Assembly: GCA_020466095.1 (NCBI GenBank)
Contig: CM035806.1
Coordinates: forward strand, 5,978,622 to 6,042,621
DNA from: Chlorops oryzae
Taxonomy: Eukaryota > Arthropoda > Insecta > Diptera > Chloropidae
Length of the DNA stretch: 64,000 bases
Reading direction: 5' to 3'
The position numbers and the translations under genes were made by a program. The notes below the pieces were generated by a model, which saw only the letters and a program-made list of their open reading frames with translations, was not told the origin of the DNA and did no database searches. Each line of letters opens with the position of its first letter. Within the stretch, counting starts at the first letter, position 1. Of the stretch, positions 46,195 through 57,098 are shown one piece after another.

Positions 46195-47100
46195 TTTTCT
46201 CTTTAGGCTCTTCGGATCATACCAATAAAGTGACTCCTCTCCCTGGCCAGCTTTTAGTTCTGCATCTGCCTGGCTGTTTCCGTTCTCACGGCCATAGCCA
46301 AGAAGTAGGGGGCTAGAAAAAAAAAATGTTTTTTTTTTTATTTATTTATTGATTTAAAATAACATTCTCATGCGTTGGAGCTATTTTGGGGGTTAGAAGT
46401 TTTTATTGAATGCCATTCAATGAAGAAGAAGAAGAAAAAACGTTTTTTTTTTTTTTTTTTTTTTGCACTGAATTGTGTTGACACACAAAGGCGCTACCGA
46501 AAATGATGTTGCTTGGAAAGTTGCACCACATAAAAAGCCATTTTTGGCTAAGTTGCTCATTGGAAAAATATCAAAGCGAACAAGCAAAAAATTATAATAA
46601 AAATCAGGCTTTAACGCGCAACGGTGGAAAGAATAAATTTTTAATTGAATTCGTTGGAAATTCGCTGAATTTCGCGCTCTCCGGCTTTGCTCGGTGTCCG
46701 CTTTGTGTTCGCTGTTCGCTGATTCTGTGTCAATCTGCCTTATCGGGCATCAAATTGTCGAGATATTCGGAAGAATTGGCTTTGAAACGTTTTATTTTAA
46801 GATTAATTACGAACACTTGACGAGACAAAATGTGACGAGTGTTAAATGAAAATTAGCAATAACAACTGAAAAAAGAGCTAAGCCTGCCATAAAAGCGAAT
46901 TTAAAGAAAAAAAAAAAAAACAAACAAACAAATGCAATCAATCGCATTTTTCAAGGATTTAAAATTCAAGGAATTTTTCGATTGATCATTTGGAAGTTTT
47001 TGAAAAAATTTCGGAATTTTTCAATCGATCTATCCACATTCGCTTAAATTTTTTAAATATGCTCAAAAAGCTTCTTATTGATTTTGAATTTAAAAAAAAA
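46195..47100. other. Noncoding; possible leader region upstream of Dark
   Basis: A somewhat GC-richer patch near 46660-46760 lies 1.9 kb upstream of the first recognised Dark exon and could belong to its promoter or leader. No core promoter element can be assigned. The frame at 46503-46820 has no recognisable domain. Confidence 0.3.
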
Positions 47101-47103
47101 TGT

Positions 47104-47907
47104 TTTTGGAAGGTAATCTTCAGTGTTGTTTTTAAAAACAGCCAAAAAATTAACATTTATTCGAGCTCTAGGGTCCATTTGTAAAAAAAATTTTCTCAGT
47201 GTAAAATAAAATTTTTAAAAATTAAAATAAAACTTCTATAAAAATAAAATTAATTTATATTCAGAGGAATTTTTTAAAACTAGCCAGAAAATTGCTCGAA
47301 AACCGTAATGCACTGAAAAAAAAATTGTTTAATTTAAATTTTCTTTCATGGAAGAAAAATTTTCTCTGTGTAGAATAAAAAAAAATGTTTTTGGAAGGTA
47401 ATCTTCAGGGTAGTTTTTAAAAACAGCCAGAAAATAATATTTATTCGAGCTCTAGGGTCCATTTGTTAAAAAAAATTTTCTCAGTGTAAAATCAAATTTT
47501 TTAAAATTAAAATAAAACTTCTATAAAAATAAAATTAATTTATATTCAGAGGAATTTTTTAAAACTAGCCAGAAAATTGCTCGAAAACCGTAATGCACTG
47601 AAAAAAAAAATTATTTAATTTAAATTTTCTTTCATGGAAGAAAAATTTTCTCTGTGTAGAATAAAAAAAAAATTTTTTTTAAATTGATTTATGATTAGAG
47701 GTATATATTAAAAATAGCCAGAAAAAGGCACAAGACTCGGAATACACTGGAAAAAATTATATGATTTATTTCTTTTTTGGGAAAAAATTTCCTCAGTGTG
47801 AAAATTAAATTTTTTCAAGATAAAATAAATCTAAACTTAGAGGCATTTTTTAAAAAATAGCCAGAAAATAGCAAGAATCCCGGAATACACTGAAAAAAAA
47901 TTATTTA
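47104..47907. repeat. CACTGAAAAA / TCAGTG repeat cluster 3, with 287-bp tandem copy
   Basis: A near-identical direct repeat of about 287 bp starts with TTTTGGAAGGTAATCTTCAG at about 47104 and again at about 47391. Within and after it, units bounded by CACTGAAAAA and TCTCAGTGTA or TCTCTGTGTA recur with CCAGAAAAT spacers. They belong to the same family as the clusters at 14870 and 20390. Confidence 0.75.
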
Positions 47908-48622
47908 GCTATCAGTCGCCATTTGCTTCAGGGATTAGGGCTTATTAAAAAGGATTTCTCAAGGATATTTCATGGACACTGCGCAATAGGAACCGTAAAA
48001 TCGGTTCGAAAAATGCTCTCAAATATAACCAAAAATGCTGTATTCCGATTAATCCGCTAGAATGGAAATTTCACTATAATGAAGTTCGTTTTAAAGGGGT
48101 TCGACCTTTTCGAAACCATTCGAATCCACAAGATCCTCCGGGATTGCAGCAGGTCTCTATTATTATTATTATTTTTTATTGTTAATTGGAGAAAGCTCGA
48201 TTCAAGGTCGATCGTTGAAGAACGTCCATTGCTGATTGCTTCGTACAATTAAAACAACTGGGCAAAAAAAAAAATAAAAAATTATAATAATAAACATCAA
48301 GAAATCGAACACTGAAAAAATATTGAACTTAAAAATTAAACAAAGCCTAAAACTATAAACAAAGAAAAATGATCGTTTTTTGATTTATATTCCACAGAAA
48401 AGAATGTTTTTTTTTTTTTTTAAATCACGCTCTCCCTTTTCATTTATCTCATTCTTTCGTTTCAGCTTTTTGTTTTCCGTTTTAGTCAACGATTTCCATT
48501 ATGATATATATATGAATAGAGAATTATTTTTCCTTGTCTCTTTAATGTCTTTCCTTTGAACAATTTATTTCAATAATTAATTAACTTCATATGCCCTTTC
48601 TTCTTTCTTCTTGGATTTATAG

Positions 48623-48780
48623 CAAGAAAAAAAAATATGAGCTCACACAGTCGAAGTTCGAGTGAAATTCTCACATTGCAGTATTCCGATATTTTGCGTG
48701 TGTTTTTCAAACCATTTCGGGAAAATTTCGACTTGGATGATGTCAAAGAGGACGTAAAGCATCTCTTCACAAAGGAGGAA
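48623..48780 (+). CDS. Dark: Dark, upstream linker exon
   Basis: An acceptor (GGATTTATAG) ends at 48622. The frame contains the ATG at 48637 and reads to LFTKEE before a Tyr codon and stop at 48781-48786. FTKEE plus YVRLRDALRNL of the next exon lines up with the human Apaf-1 segment just before its P-loop, so the exon probably ends at 48780. The bases there are TACTAA, not GT. A usable GTAAAG donor exists at 48754, also phase 0, but would drop nine residues of that motif. Either splicing is non-canonical, one G is missing, or the 48754 donor is used. The ATG at 48637 could be an internal Met. Confidence 0.6.
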
Positions 48781-51700
48781 TACTAATTTCATAAATAACG
48801 ACAAACGTGAAATCATCGATTAATTCAATTCTCTTCAGATACTCTGTCAAGGATAATTAAACATTATTTGAAATATAATACATATAGTACAAATCTTCTA
48901 TGAACTAATGACTTTAAATCCACAGTAAAAAATTTATATGAAGAATAGTACATTTCATATTACTTGTAGTAATTTTCCATTTAGCAACAGACTTTCAATA
49001 TATCGATAAATATGGTAAAAATTATATATATTACTCTTAATGTTTTCACACAATAAAAATCTAATTATCAAAGTGCATTATACATTTTCTTCTATTATAG
49101 AAAGATATATACAAATATGATCACAATACAATTAGTAAATTTTCACATTATATTCCGATATAACTGGTTTAAACAATTCAATAAATATGAATATGGAGAT
49201 TCAAAAGATAATTAAGCATACATTTAAATAGGAGAAATAAATGAAATAAATAATAATAATAAATCATGAAATATAATTATATTCTTCGAAGAATTAAATA
49301 ATTATAGTACAGTATTGAAATCTCAAATATCATATTACAAATTTCTCAAACCATCAAAATATGAATTAAAAATAATAATAAAATGTATAAAATAATCAAT
49401 TAATAAATAATTAATTTTCAATATATCAATCAATTGTAATAATATATGGAAAAATAAATATAATAATTATAATATAATAATTATAATAAATTAAATAAAT
49501 GACGATTAATAATTAAAGTAATAATACAGTTAATTAATAATAATATTAATAATTAAAAATATATTAATAATAATAATAATAGTAATAATTATAATAAAAT
49601 TAATAATTTAAAAAATAAATAATGTAAAAATAATAATAATAATAAAAATAATAAATAATATAAAAAATAATATAATATAAAAATAATAATAAATAAATAA
49701 ATAAATAATAATATAATAATTAAATAAATATAATAAATAAATATTAATATAATATAATTACATTAATAATTAAATAATTAAATTAATAATTAATAATTAA
49801 AATAATAAATTAAATAATTAAATAATAAAATAAATAATAATATAATATAAAAATAATAATAATAATGAAAAATAAATAATAATAATATAAATAAATAATA
49901 ATAATATAAAATATAATAATCATAATATAAAATAAATAATAATAATAAATAATAATTAATAATTAATTAATAAAATAATAATTAAATAATAATTAATAAT
50001 TATAATAATTAATAATTAAATAATAATTAAATAATAATAATAATTAAAAATAATATAATTAATAATAATAAAATAAATAAATAATATAATAAATAAAATA
50101 AATAAATAAATAAAAATAATAATAATAATAAAAAATAATTAATAAATAAATAAATAAAAAATAATTAATAATATAAATAAAATAATAAAATAAATAATTA
50201 ATAAAATAATAATAATAATTAAATATAATAAATTAAATAATAATTAATAATTATAATAATTAAAAATAATAATATAAATAAATTAATAAATAATAATTAA
50301 TAATTAAAAATAATTAATTAATAATTAAAAATAAATAAATAATAAAATAGTTATAAAAAATAATATAATATGAAAAAATAAATAATAATAAATAAATAAT
50401 AATAATATAATAATAAATAATAATAAATAAATAAATAATAATAAATAATAATTAATAAATAATAAATTAATAATTAAATAATAATTAGTAAAATTAAATA
50501 ATAATTAATAATTAATATAATAATTATAATAAATTAAATAATAATTAATAATTAAATAATTAATAATTAAATAATAAATAAATAATATAATGTTAAAAAT
50601 AATAATATAATAATGGTAAAATAAATAATAATATAGATAAATAAATAAAATAAATAAATAAATAATAATAAATAAATAAATAATCATAAATAAATAAATA
50701 ATCATAAATAAATATATAATAAATAAATAAATAATTAAAAATAAATAAATAATAATTTTTTTTATTTTGTGGCGAGGAGGTCAAAAAGCCCTTCGGACTG
50801 CCATCATCCGTGATTGCTGGGTGTGTGGTGATTCCATTAAAAAACGTCCTCTTCTTTTCTCATTGGGATACCTACCCTGGAAACGCTGTAGCATTACTTC
50901 GGGGTAGGGCCTAAAATTCGTCAAACGTCCCCGCTTCATGCAATTATTTACCAGTCTGCATGATTCGACTGAGGCAATCGGCTAGCACCGCGACTCGGGG
51001 AAGGCGGGGCCGTCAAGCCCGTGACCCGTGTCATGGGGTCCCCCTGCCTCAATAATAAATAATAACTTATTATTTTTAATAAGTAATAAATAAGAAATAA
51101 TAAATAATGAATAGAATAAATAATATTAAATAAATACAAAATAATACATAAATAAAAAATAATAAATAATTAAAAAATAACAAATAAATAAAAAAAAAAA
51201 TAAATAATAATTTTCAGAAATATTTTTAGTCTTTATAAAATTTTATATTATTTTTATGCATTATTTGTGTCATTATTTGATTTTGCATTGAATATTTCTT
51301 AATACTTTTATTCATTTTTCAGTATGTACGTCTGCGTGATGCACTTCGGAACCTGAAGCGTTATCATTGCGTTGTACTCCAAGGTGATTTGGGTACGGGA
51401 AAGAAATGGCTGACCATAAGCGTCTGCTATGACTTTGCCGTCATGAAATCGATGGGATTTCAGATCTATTGGCTCGATGTCAGCGATTGTGAGAGTCCCG
51501 AACAGGATCTGCATCGGCTGCAACAGTTACGTTTAATGCTTGGCGATTCGAGTGCCTCGCATTCACCGACGTTCATGAACGGCGGCAGTAGCAATGGTTT
51601 CGCCTCCGTCCATCAAGAGAAAGAGCGTATAAAATACAATGAAAGCATATTGAATCGGGTGTTCGAATTGCAGCAATGCCTGCGTAAATTGTTAAGCTTA

Positions 51701-52270
51701 CCAGCGAATCGAAATTGCCTTGTAATACTGAGAGATGTGAAGAACTTCAAGACATTCCAAACATTCAATTTGGGCTGCAAGCTACTAGTCATAACGCGCA
51801 TTAGGAAAATCTATGAATCGCTATCATCGAAAACGAGCACAAATCTGCCAATCGAAAGCAGTCTGACACTAGCCGAATTCTATGCGCTATTTGAAAAATA
51901 TTTGGGCGTATCGAGAGATCGATTCCCGAAAAATGCATTCGATATATACAAGTACAGCGATGGCAATCCCTATTTGCTTAGCATAATCGCACAGAATTTA
52001 CGTCAAAAGAAATCACCATGGAACGAATGGATTAGAAATCTACAGAAATTCGAAATACCGAATGAGAAATTCTCAACGATCGTCGAGCTCTCGTTGAATG
52101 TCTTGAATGAGGAACTATTACGATTGTATGCAACGTTGGCGGTATTCCCGCCAGCGGTGCTCATACCAATCAAATTATTGGCATTCATATGGAATAAGAC
52201 ACTGGAGGAGGCTGAGAATATTGTAAAACGTTTCAATAAGTACTCGTTCGTTAGCAAAGAGCCATGCAAC

Positions 52271-52326
<56 letters not shown>

Positions 52327-55300
52327 CGAGGACGATTGCGAAGATTGCTGTTGCATTATACCGCTGACCTATAGTTCCCATCTGCGCGGCAGTAAACGCA
52401 TGAAAGCGATAATAGACAGCACAAATTTGCATGAGAAAGTTATCGAATACTATAATATCGAGCAGGTGTTCTCGCAACGTACCGAAATCGATCTTTGCTC
52501 CAGCATTCAGCATCATGATCAGTACTTTTATACATTCATTGGCTATCATCTGTACGAAGCCGGACAGAGTTCGCTCTTTTCGAAATTATATCTTGACTTT
52601 GGTTTTTTGGAGCAGAAAATCCGTGCTGTCGGCTTATCGAATACGATAAGCGATTTAAAATATTTCGAAAATTTAATTATCGATAGCGATTATCGGCGGC
52701 AAAAGCTTTTGGCCGAGATCCGAGAATTTTTACCGAAAGTCGAAGAGAAGCTAACCGAATCGCGAGACACATCATTGCTGCAATATGCTTTAATGGCTGT
52801 GGGCGAGGTCTATGAAGAAGCAACGCAACAGATACGTATGTTCCCGCAGCGCGTTTGGTTCAGCGAACATGGAAATTTCCATAAACGTCGCCAGATCGTT
52901 AGCCTGATGAGTCAAGCGAAATTTATCAAATTTTTCGATCAGGATATGTGCTTCATTGTCCTTGTAAATGGCAATATGCTGCTCCTCGATATCTCGATCG
53001 ATTGCCCGACAAAGCCAATTCTGCTCAAAGACGACTATTATGGCGACCAACAGCAGCAAATTCATCAAAATTATCAGTATCATCAGCATCATCAGCATCA
53101 TCAGAAGGAATCGGAAATCGTTGAGGCACGTCTCTTTTCTGAGCATAAATTTTTATTAACACTCGATATTGGCGGTGTCCTAAAGATATGGTCACTCTCG
53201 GATGATAATCGACGTTCGATCGTCTATCGTCGGAGTAGCCGACAAAAGGCCAACTATTATACAATGGAGAGTAATCATAAAATCCAGACTAAGAATTCGA
53301 AAGCAACGCATCGATGTGAATTCGATGGGTCAGCCGGGTTTTATTGTGGCATTCTTTATCGAGCAATTGCCACCGAGCAGGAATAGCGAAACGAATCTCC
53401 ATATCGCATTCAGCGATGGAGATATAAGTGTTTATGAGTGGAACATCGATAGGGAGGAATTTAAACCGAAGAAAATTCCAATACTCCAGACCAAAGCACA
53501 AGATATACGATTCATAACAAAAATTCTCGATACATACTATATGCTTCTGAGTAAAAGTGGTGCAATCTCATTTTGGAATTTACGCGATAGCTCAAAGGCC
53601 TTTGTACCGTTCGATTGGCCAAAGCATACATGTGGCCCATTAAGCTATGAGCAAAATATTTTCAGACGCTCTCATATGGCACTGACGCGTGCGATTTTCG
53701 TCTTTCCCGATAAGGTTTTATCGCTCATATTCGAGCATAAGACATTCTCGAGCAAGCCCGATGGTCATGTTGAGATTCTCTATGAGAATCATGGCGATGT
53801 TAAGAGTGCCATCACGTGCGCCAAATTGACAGACGATCAGCATTATTTGGTGTTGGGTACGAAGCGCGGACTCATCGTTTACGATATGGACGCGAAATCG
53901 GAAGTTTTGCGTTGCAATGTCAGCGATGCCATCGCTTGCGTGGACGTCTATGCGCTCGATGACAATGTCTTCAAGTATGTCATCATTTGTGGTGCCGAAC
54001 ACCGAAAGGCATTGTATATATTCGCTGTGCGTCGAAACGGTGAGAATGAAATCACATGGGCGCATAATGTTACGAGCATGGGAAATAGGACAAGCACCGA
54101 TCCGCAATTGGAACCAGATGTCTGGCTGCTCGGACAAATGCTCTACGACATCGATTATGTTGACGATGGCAGTTTGGTACTAGCTGCTGTCGACTCTAAA
54201 TATCGGGTAAATTAAATTTATTTGTTCTTCTTTCGCTCCCGGCCCCGGCCCGGCCCCCTCAACACGTATAAGAATTCTAATACCACAATTACAATTGCAG
54301 GTGCACCAAGTTAATACAACGACAACGGATTCCTGGCCTATAATTATACCGCGCGAGACCTCCGAGCCAATTACTTCGATAGCCGTTGGCAAGGAATTGG
54401 GTTTCGTTGGCTATAGCAATGGTGACATATTCAATATCAAGAGAGATGCATTCGAAAACGAATCGATGACCGAGGCCATAACCTATTTAAAAATCATCGA
54501 TGACTGCCATTTGATTGCTTCGACCGAGAACCAGACGCTCATTAGCAATGTCGGCGGTGGCAGTAATGACTGCATCACGAGCACATATGGTTTCGGTACA
54601 AAACAGTGCTACAAAATTAAGCAGAACTGCTTTTTCTTGATCAGCTCAGCGGGTGTAATGACAGTGAGTAATAAATAAGAGCAAAATTGGATTAGTATGG
54701 ATTAGTTAGTATGTAGAGATTTAGTTATGTCGAGTAACGGGTAGAAAGGAATGATGAGTTAATCAGGCGTGTCACAGAATACCGATAGCTGTCGGAATCG
54801 GAATTAAAACTGATCGAAATTTCATACAGAATTTACAAAATTTTGTCGTTTTTGGTTTTGAATCGGAACCGATAAGGGAACGTGTCCAAACTACGTGAAC
54901 CATTTTTTACTACTACTACTTTACTACTGATCGAGATAGCAGAGGCCTTAAAGATATCAAAGGAACGTGTTGGTCATATCATTCATCAATATTTGGATAT
55001 GAAAAAGCTCTGTCAAAATGGTGCCGCCGAGCTCACATTTGACAAAAACAACAACGTGTTGATGATTCTGAGCGGTGTTTGCAGCTGTTAACTCGCAATA
55101 CACCCGAGTTTTTGCGTCGATATGTGACAATGGATGAAACATGGCTCTATCACTAACTCCTGAGTCCAATCGACAGTCGGTCTGAGTGATGAAGCGAATC
55201 AGGTGAACCGTCTCCGAAGCGTGGAAAGACTCAAAAGTCCGCTGGCAAAGTAATGGCCTCTGATTTTTTGGGATGGGCATGGAATAATTTTTATCGATTA

Positions 55301-55877
55301 TCTTGAGAAGGAAAAAATCTCAACAGTGACTATTATATGTCGTTATTGGAGCGTTTGAAGGTCGAAATCGCGGCAATATACGGCCACCATATGTAAGAAG
55401 AAAAAAGTGTGTTCCACCAAGACAACCACGTGCCACAAGTCTTATGAGAACGATGGCAAAAATTTCATGAATTAGGCTTCGAATTGCTTCCCTAACCCAT
55501 CGCTATATCTCCAGATCTGGCCCCAGCGACTTTTTCTTGTTTCAACTCAAAAGGTATGCTCGCAGGAAAGAACAAAAATTTGGCTGCAATGAAAGGTGAT
55601 CGCCGAAACTGAGGCCTATTTTGAGAAGACAAAAACGAAGGAGTACTACCAAAATGGTATCAAAAAAATTGGATATGTCGTTTATAATAAACAGATTGTA
55701 TCGCTTCTTGAAGGGCAACTATGTTGAATTATAAAAACGAATTTTGACAAAAAAATGTGTTTTTCTTTGTTAGACCGGGGACTTATCAGCCAACCTGTTA
55801 TATGAAAATTCAGTCAACTAAAATTCCAATTCCGACAGCTATCGGATTCTATGACAACTCTGATTATATTTATTCGA

Positions 55878-55918
<41 letters not shown>

Positions 55919-57098
55919 GTCTAGAGACGTAGCCAGGAATAAGACGGTTAAAATAGTAGAAGATTTTACTGAATATGAAACCTTGTAATTTCTTTCAGTT
56001 AATCGAGGAAAGATCGAACAAATATGAACAAAAATTCCAAATGGATGGTCTACGCGAAAATGTTTGGGATACATATACACTGTGCGGATGTGATTTTCAG
56101 CATGATCATCTTTGCTTGGCATCAGCAAATTCTGTAAAAGTGAGCTTACTTACCCCATTTTTTTCTACATCACAAAAATTAATGTATATTCTTAGGTCTA
56201 TTTGTTCGCGTTCTACAAAGACAACACACCGCGACTCCGTCCCGTTATAAACTCTTTGATAATAAATCCACCACAAAATCAAAAGATCAGCATATCTTGT
56301 GTGGCATTGTCAAAGGATGCCAGTCTAACAGCGATCGGCTATACGAATGGAAACATTGAAATGTACAAGGTGCACGATAATCCTCTAGAATGTCTTTATC
56401 GCCTTCAGTCGCATCGTACGCGTATATACGATATGAAATTCTCACCTGGAAACGAGGTCCTCGTAAGCTGTGCCGAGCAGCTCTGCTTCTGGAATGTACT
56501 GCACATTCTGAATAATCAATTGATTAAGAATTCGCCGAAACGTCGCAGTTCGCGTTTCTCATCGCAGCGTAGCTACGAAACGACGGAAGAGGTCGATGCT
56601 AAAATTGTGCCACAGCATGAAAATCATTTGAATATTCATTTGCATGGAAAGAATGGTGCTACCACCACCACCGCCGCCGCCACCACCATAGCCACCAACA
56701 ATGAACATTGCGATGATGTTATATTGCTCGATGCAGTTCAAAGAATATTAATAACGAATGGCGGTGACGGTGACGGTGGATCGGATGGGATTGGAAAAAC
56801 AGCAAATGCCTGGCGTGATAAACAAGGACCGGCTGATAAACCGGAACTATTATCCTGTATAAAATTTGATGGCCGAAAAGCGGAAAAGTTCTTCGCCAAT
56901 CCCGAGTTCACGCAATTCAATACCATCGATGATGAAGGTGTCTATTATCATTTAATCTTATTCAATAATACCGATAAGAAGAATAATCCATTAGCCATGG
57001 ATGTCGCACGATTGGATATAATCGATATTGCACCACGGCGTATCTCTCTAAACACAACTGACGTTAGCTCTCTTGGCGCAGATGAAGTCTATGAATGA
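48623..57098 (+). CDS. Dark: Dark (Apaf-1-related killer), spliced gene, five visible coding segments
   Basis: Dark is the fly Apaf-1 homologue, a cytosolic NB-ARC/WD40 protein. It assembles into the apoptosome and activates the initiator caspase Dronc. Segments: 48623-48780, 51323-54206, 54301-54663, 55999-56139 and 56196-57098. Every junction after the first intron is phase 0. Counted from the ATG at 48637 the sum is about 1,477 codons, close to the about 1,440 of Drosophila Dark (from memory). Order: linker, P-loop GDLGTGKK, NB-ARC kinase-2 and -3a motifs, winged helix, helical region, WD40-type blades. Oddities: one extra G at 53327-53329 breaks the frame, the first intron lacks a clear GT donor, and no CARD exon is visible. 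The gene is either functional with assembly errors or a young pseudogene; I favour the former because all other frames and splice sites are intact. Confidence 0.85.
49440..50756. repeat. A/T-only AAT/AAAT tract, at least 1.3 kb
   Basis: Nearly no G or C for over 1.3 kb, built of AAT, AATAAT, AAATAAAT and ATTAAT units without a fixed period. Similar but less pure sequence begins near 49230 and resumes at 51050-51220. Confidence 0.9.
50769..51050. other. GC-rich insertion inside the AT tract
   Basis: About 280 bp with high GC (CGCGACTCGGGGAAGGCGGG, later GTGACCCGTG) starts and stops abruptly inside AAT repeats. It holds no long frame. It could be the 3' end of a retroelement that targets TAA repeats, as R4/Dong-type elements do, but no family motif is readable. 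Confidence 0.5.
51323..54206 (+). CDS. Dark: Dark, main exon: NB-ARC, winged helix, helical region, first WD40 blades
   Basis: The exon starts in phase 0 after TTTTTCAG and ends before GTAAAT at 54207. Motifs in order: P-loop GDLGTGKKW (about 51383-51409); kinase 2 as CLVILRDV, with Arg where family members usually have Asp; kinase 3a as LLVITR; winged-helix segment TLAVFPPAVLIPIKLLAF; a run of 19 Asn codons (52268-52324); later blade ends such as LKIWSLSDD, SVYEWNI and ISFWNL. The length is 2,884 nt. Removing one base gives 961 codons, consistent with a single extra G at 53327-53329. Before it the frame is that of 51389, after it that of 53202. His/Gln repeats near 53050-53105 are low complexity. 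Confidence 0.88.
52268..52324 (+). repeat. Coding AAT run, 19 Asn codons
   Basis: One AAC and 18 AAT codons in frame, followed by an acidic/Cys stretch (DEDDCEDCCC). It lies in the loop after the winged-helix domain of Dark. Confidence 0.95.
54301..54663 (+). CDS. Dark: Dark, WD40 exon
   Basis: An acceptor CAATTGCAG ends at 54300 and a strong donor GTGAGT starts at 54664. 121 codons, phase 0 at both ends. The preceding intron is 94 bp. Blade-like phrases are ITSIAVGKELGFVGYSNGDI and CFFLISSAGVMT. Confidence 0.85.
54769..55858. mobile_element. MITE in Dark intron, split by mariner
   Basis: The left arm (GTCACAGAATACCGATAGC, near 54771) and right arm (complement GTCATAGAATCCGATAGC) are inverted and both carry CCGATAGCTGTCGG or a near-match. 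The truncated mariner lies between the arms. Outer boundaries are approximate. Confidence 0.6.
54927..55798 (+). pseudogene. 5'-truncated, indel-ridden Himar1-like mariner
   Basis: Homology to the mariner at 38568 begins at TGATCGAGATAGCAGAGG and ends with a perfect right inverted repeat and TA (55799-55800). The left inverted repeat and about 430 bp are missing. The transposase frame is broken many times by one- to four-base insertions and deletions, yet substitutions relative to the other copy are few. That ratio is odd for ordinary age-related decay. Confidence 0.88.
55999..56139 (+). CDS. Dark: Dark, short WD40 exon
   Basis: 47 codons between TTTCTTTCAG and the donor GTGAGC. Phase 0 at both ends. 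Reads through NVWDTYTLCGCDFQHDHLC to NSVK, which continues as VYLFAFY in the next exon. Confidence 0.83.
56196..57098 (+). CDS. Dark: Dark, last exon (WD40 blades and C-terminus)
   Basis: The acceptor ATATTCTTAG ends at 56195; the intron before it is 56 bp. 300 codons then TGA at 57096-57098. Blade phrases: VALSKDASLTAIGYTNGNIE, RIYDMKFSPGNEVLVSC and LCFWNVL. A low-complexity Thr/Ala insert (ACC/GCC repeats near 56660-56700) and a Gly/Asp insert (near 56760-56790) interrupt the blades. The C-terminal FFANPEFTQFNTIDDEG segment fits the end of fly Dark. Confidence 0.85.
   Translation, partial: VYLFAFYKDNTPRLRPVINSLIINPPQNQKISISCVALSKDASLTAIGYTNGNIEMYKVHDNPLECLYRLQSHRTRIYDMKFSPGNEVLVSCAEQLCFWNVLHILNNQLIKNSPKRRSSRFSSQRSYETTEEVDAKIVPQHENHLNIHLHGKNGATTTTAAATTIATNNEHCDDVILLDAVQRILITNGGDGDGGSDGIGKTANAWRDKQGPADKPELLSCIKFDGRKAEKFFANPEFTQFNTIDDEGVYYHLILFNNTDKKNNPLAMDVARLDIIDIAPRRISLNTTDVSSLGADEVYE

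Larger units (their letters stand above)
48787..51322 (+). other. First visible Dark intron, about 2.5 kb
   Basis: The acceptor TTCATTTTTCAG ends at 51322. The intron is filled by an A/T-only tract and a GC-rich insert, listed separately. Its donor side is uncertain. Confidence 0.6.
54664..55998 (+). other. Dark intron, 1,335 bp, with nested transposons
   Basis: Strong donor and acceptor (GTGAGT and TTTCTTTCAG). Fly introns at such positions are usually tens of bases; the excess here is a MITE with a mariner inside, plus a poly-A run of nearly 40 at 55879-55916. Confidence 0.85.

Noticed and set aside
46503..46820. 105-residue frame upstream of Dark, considered as a CARD or leader exon
   Set aside because: The translation shows none of the helical pattern of a CARD, and no splice donor joins it convincingly to 48623.
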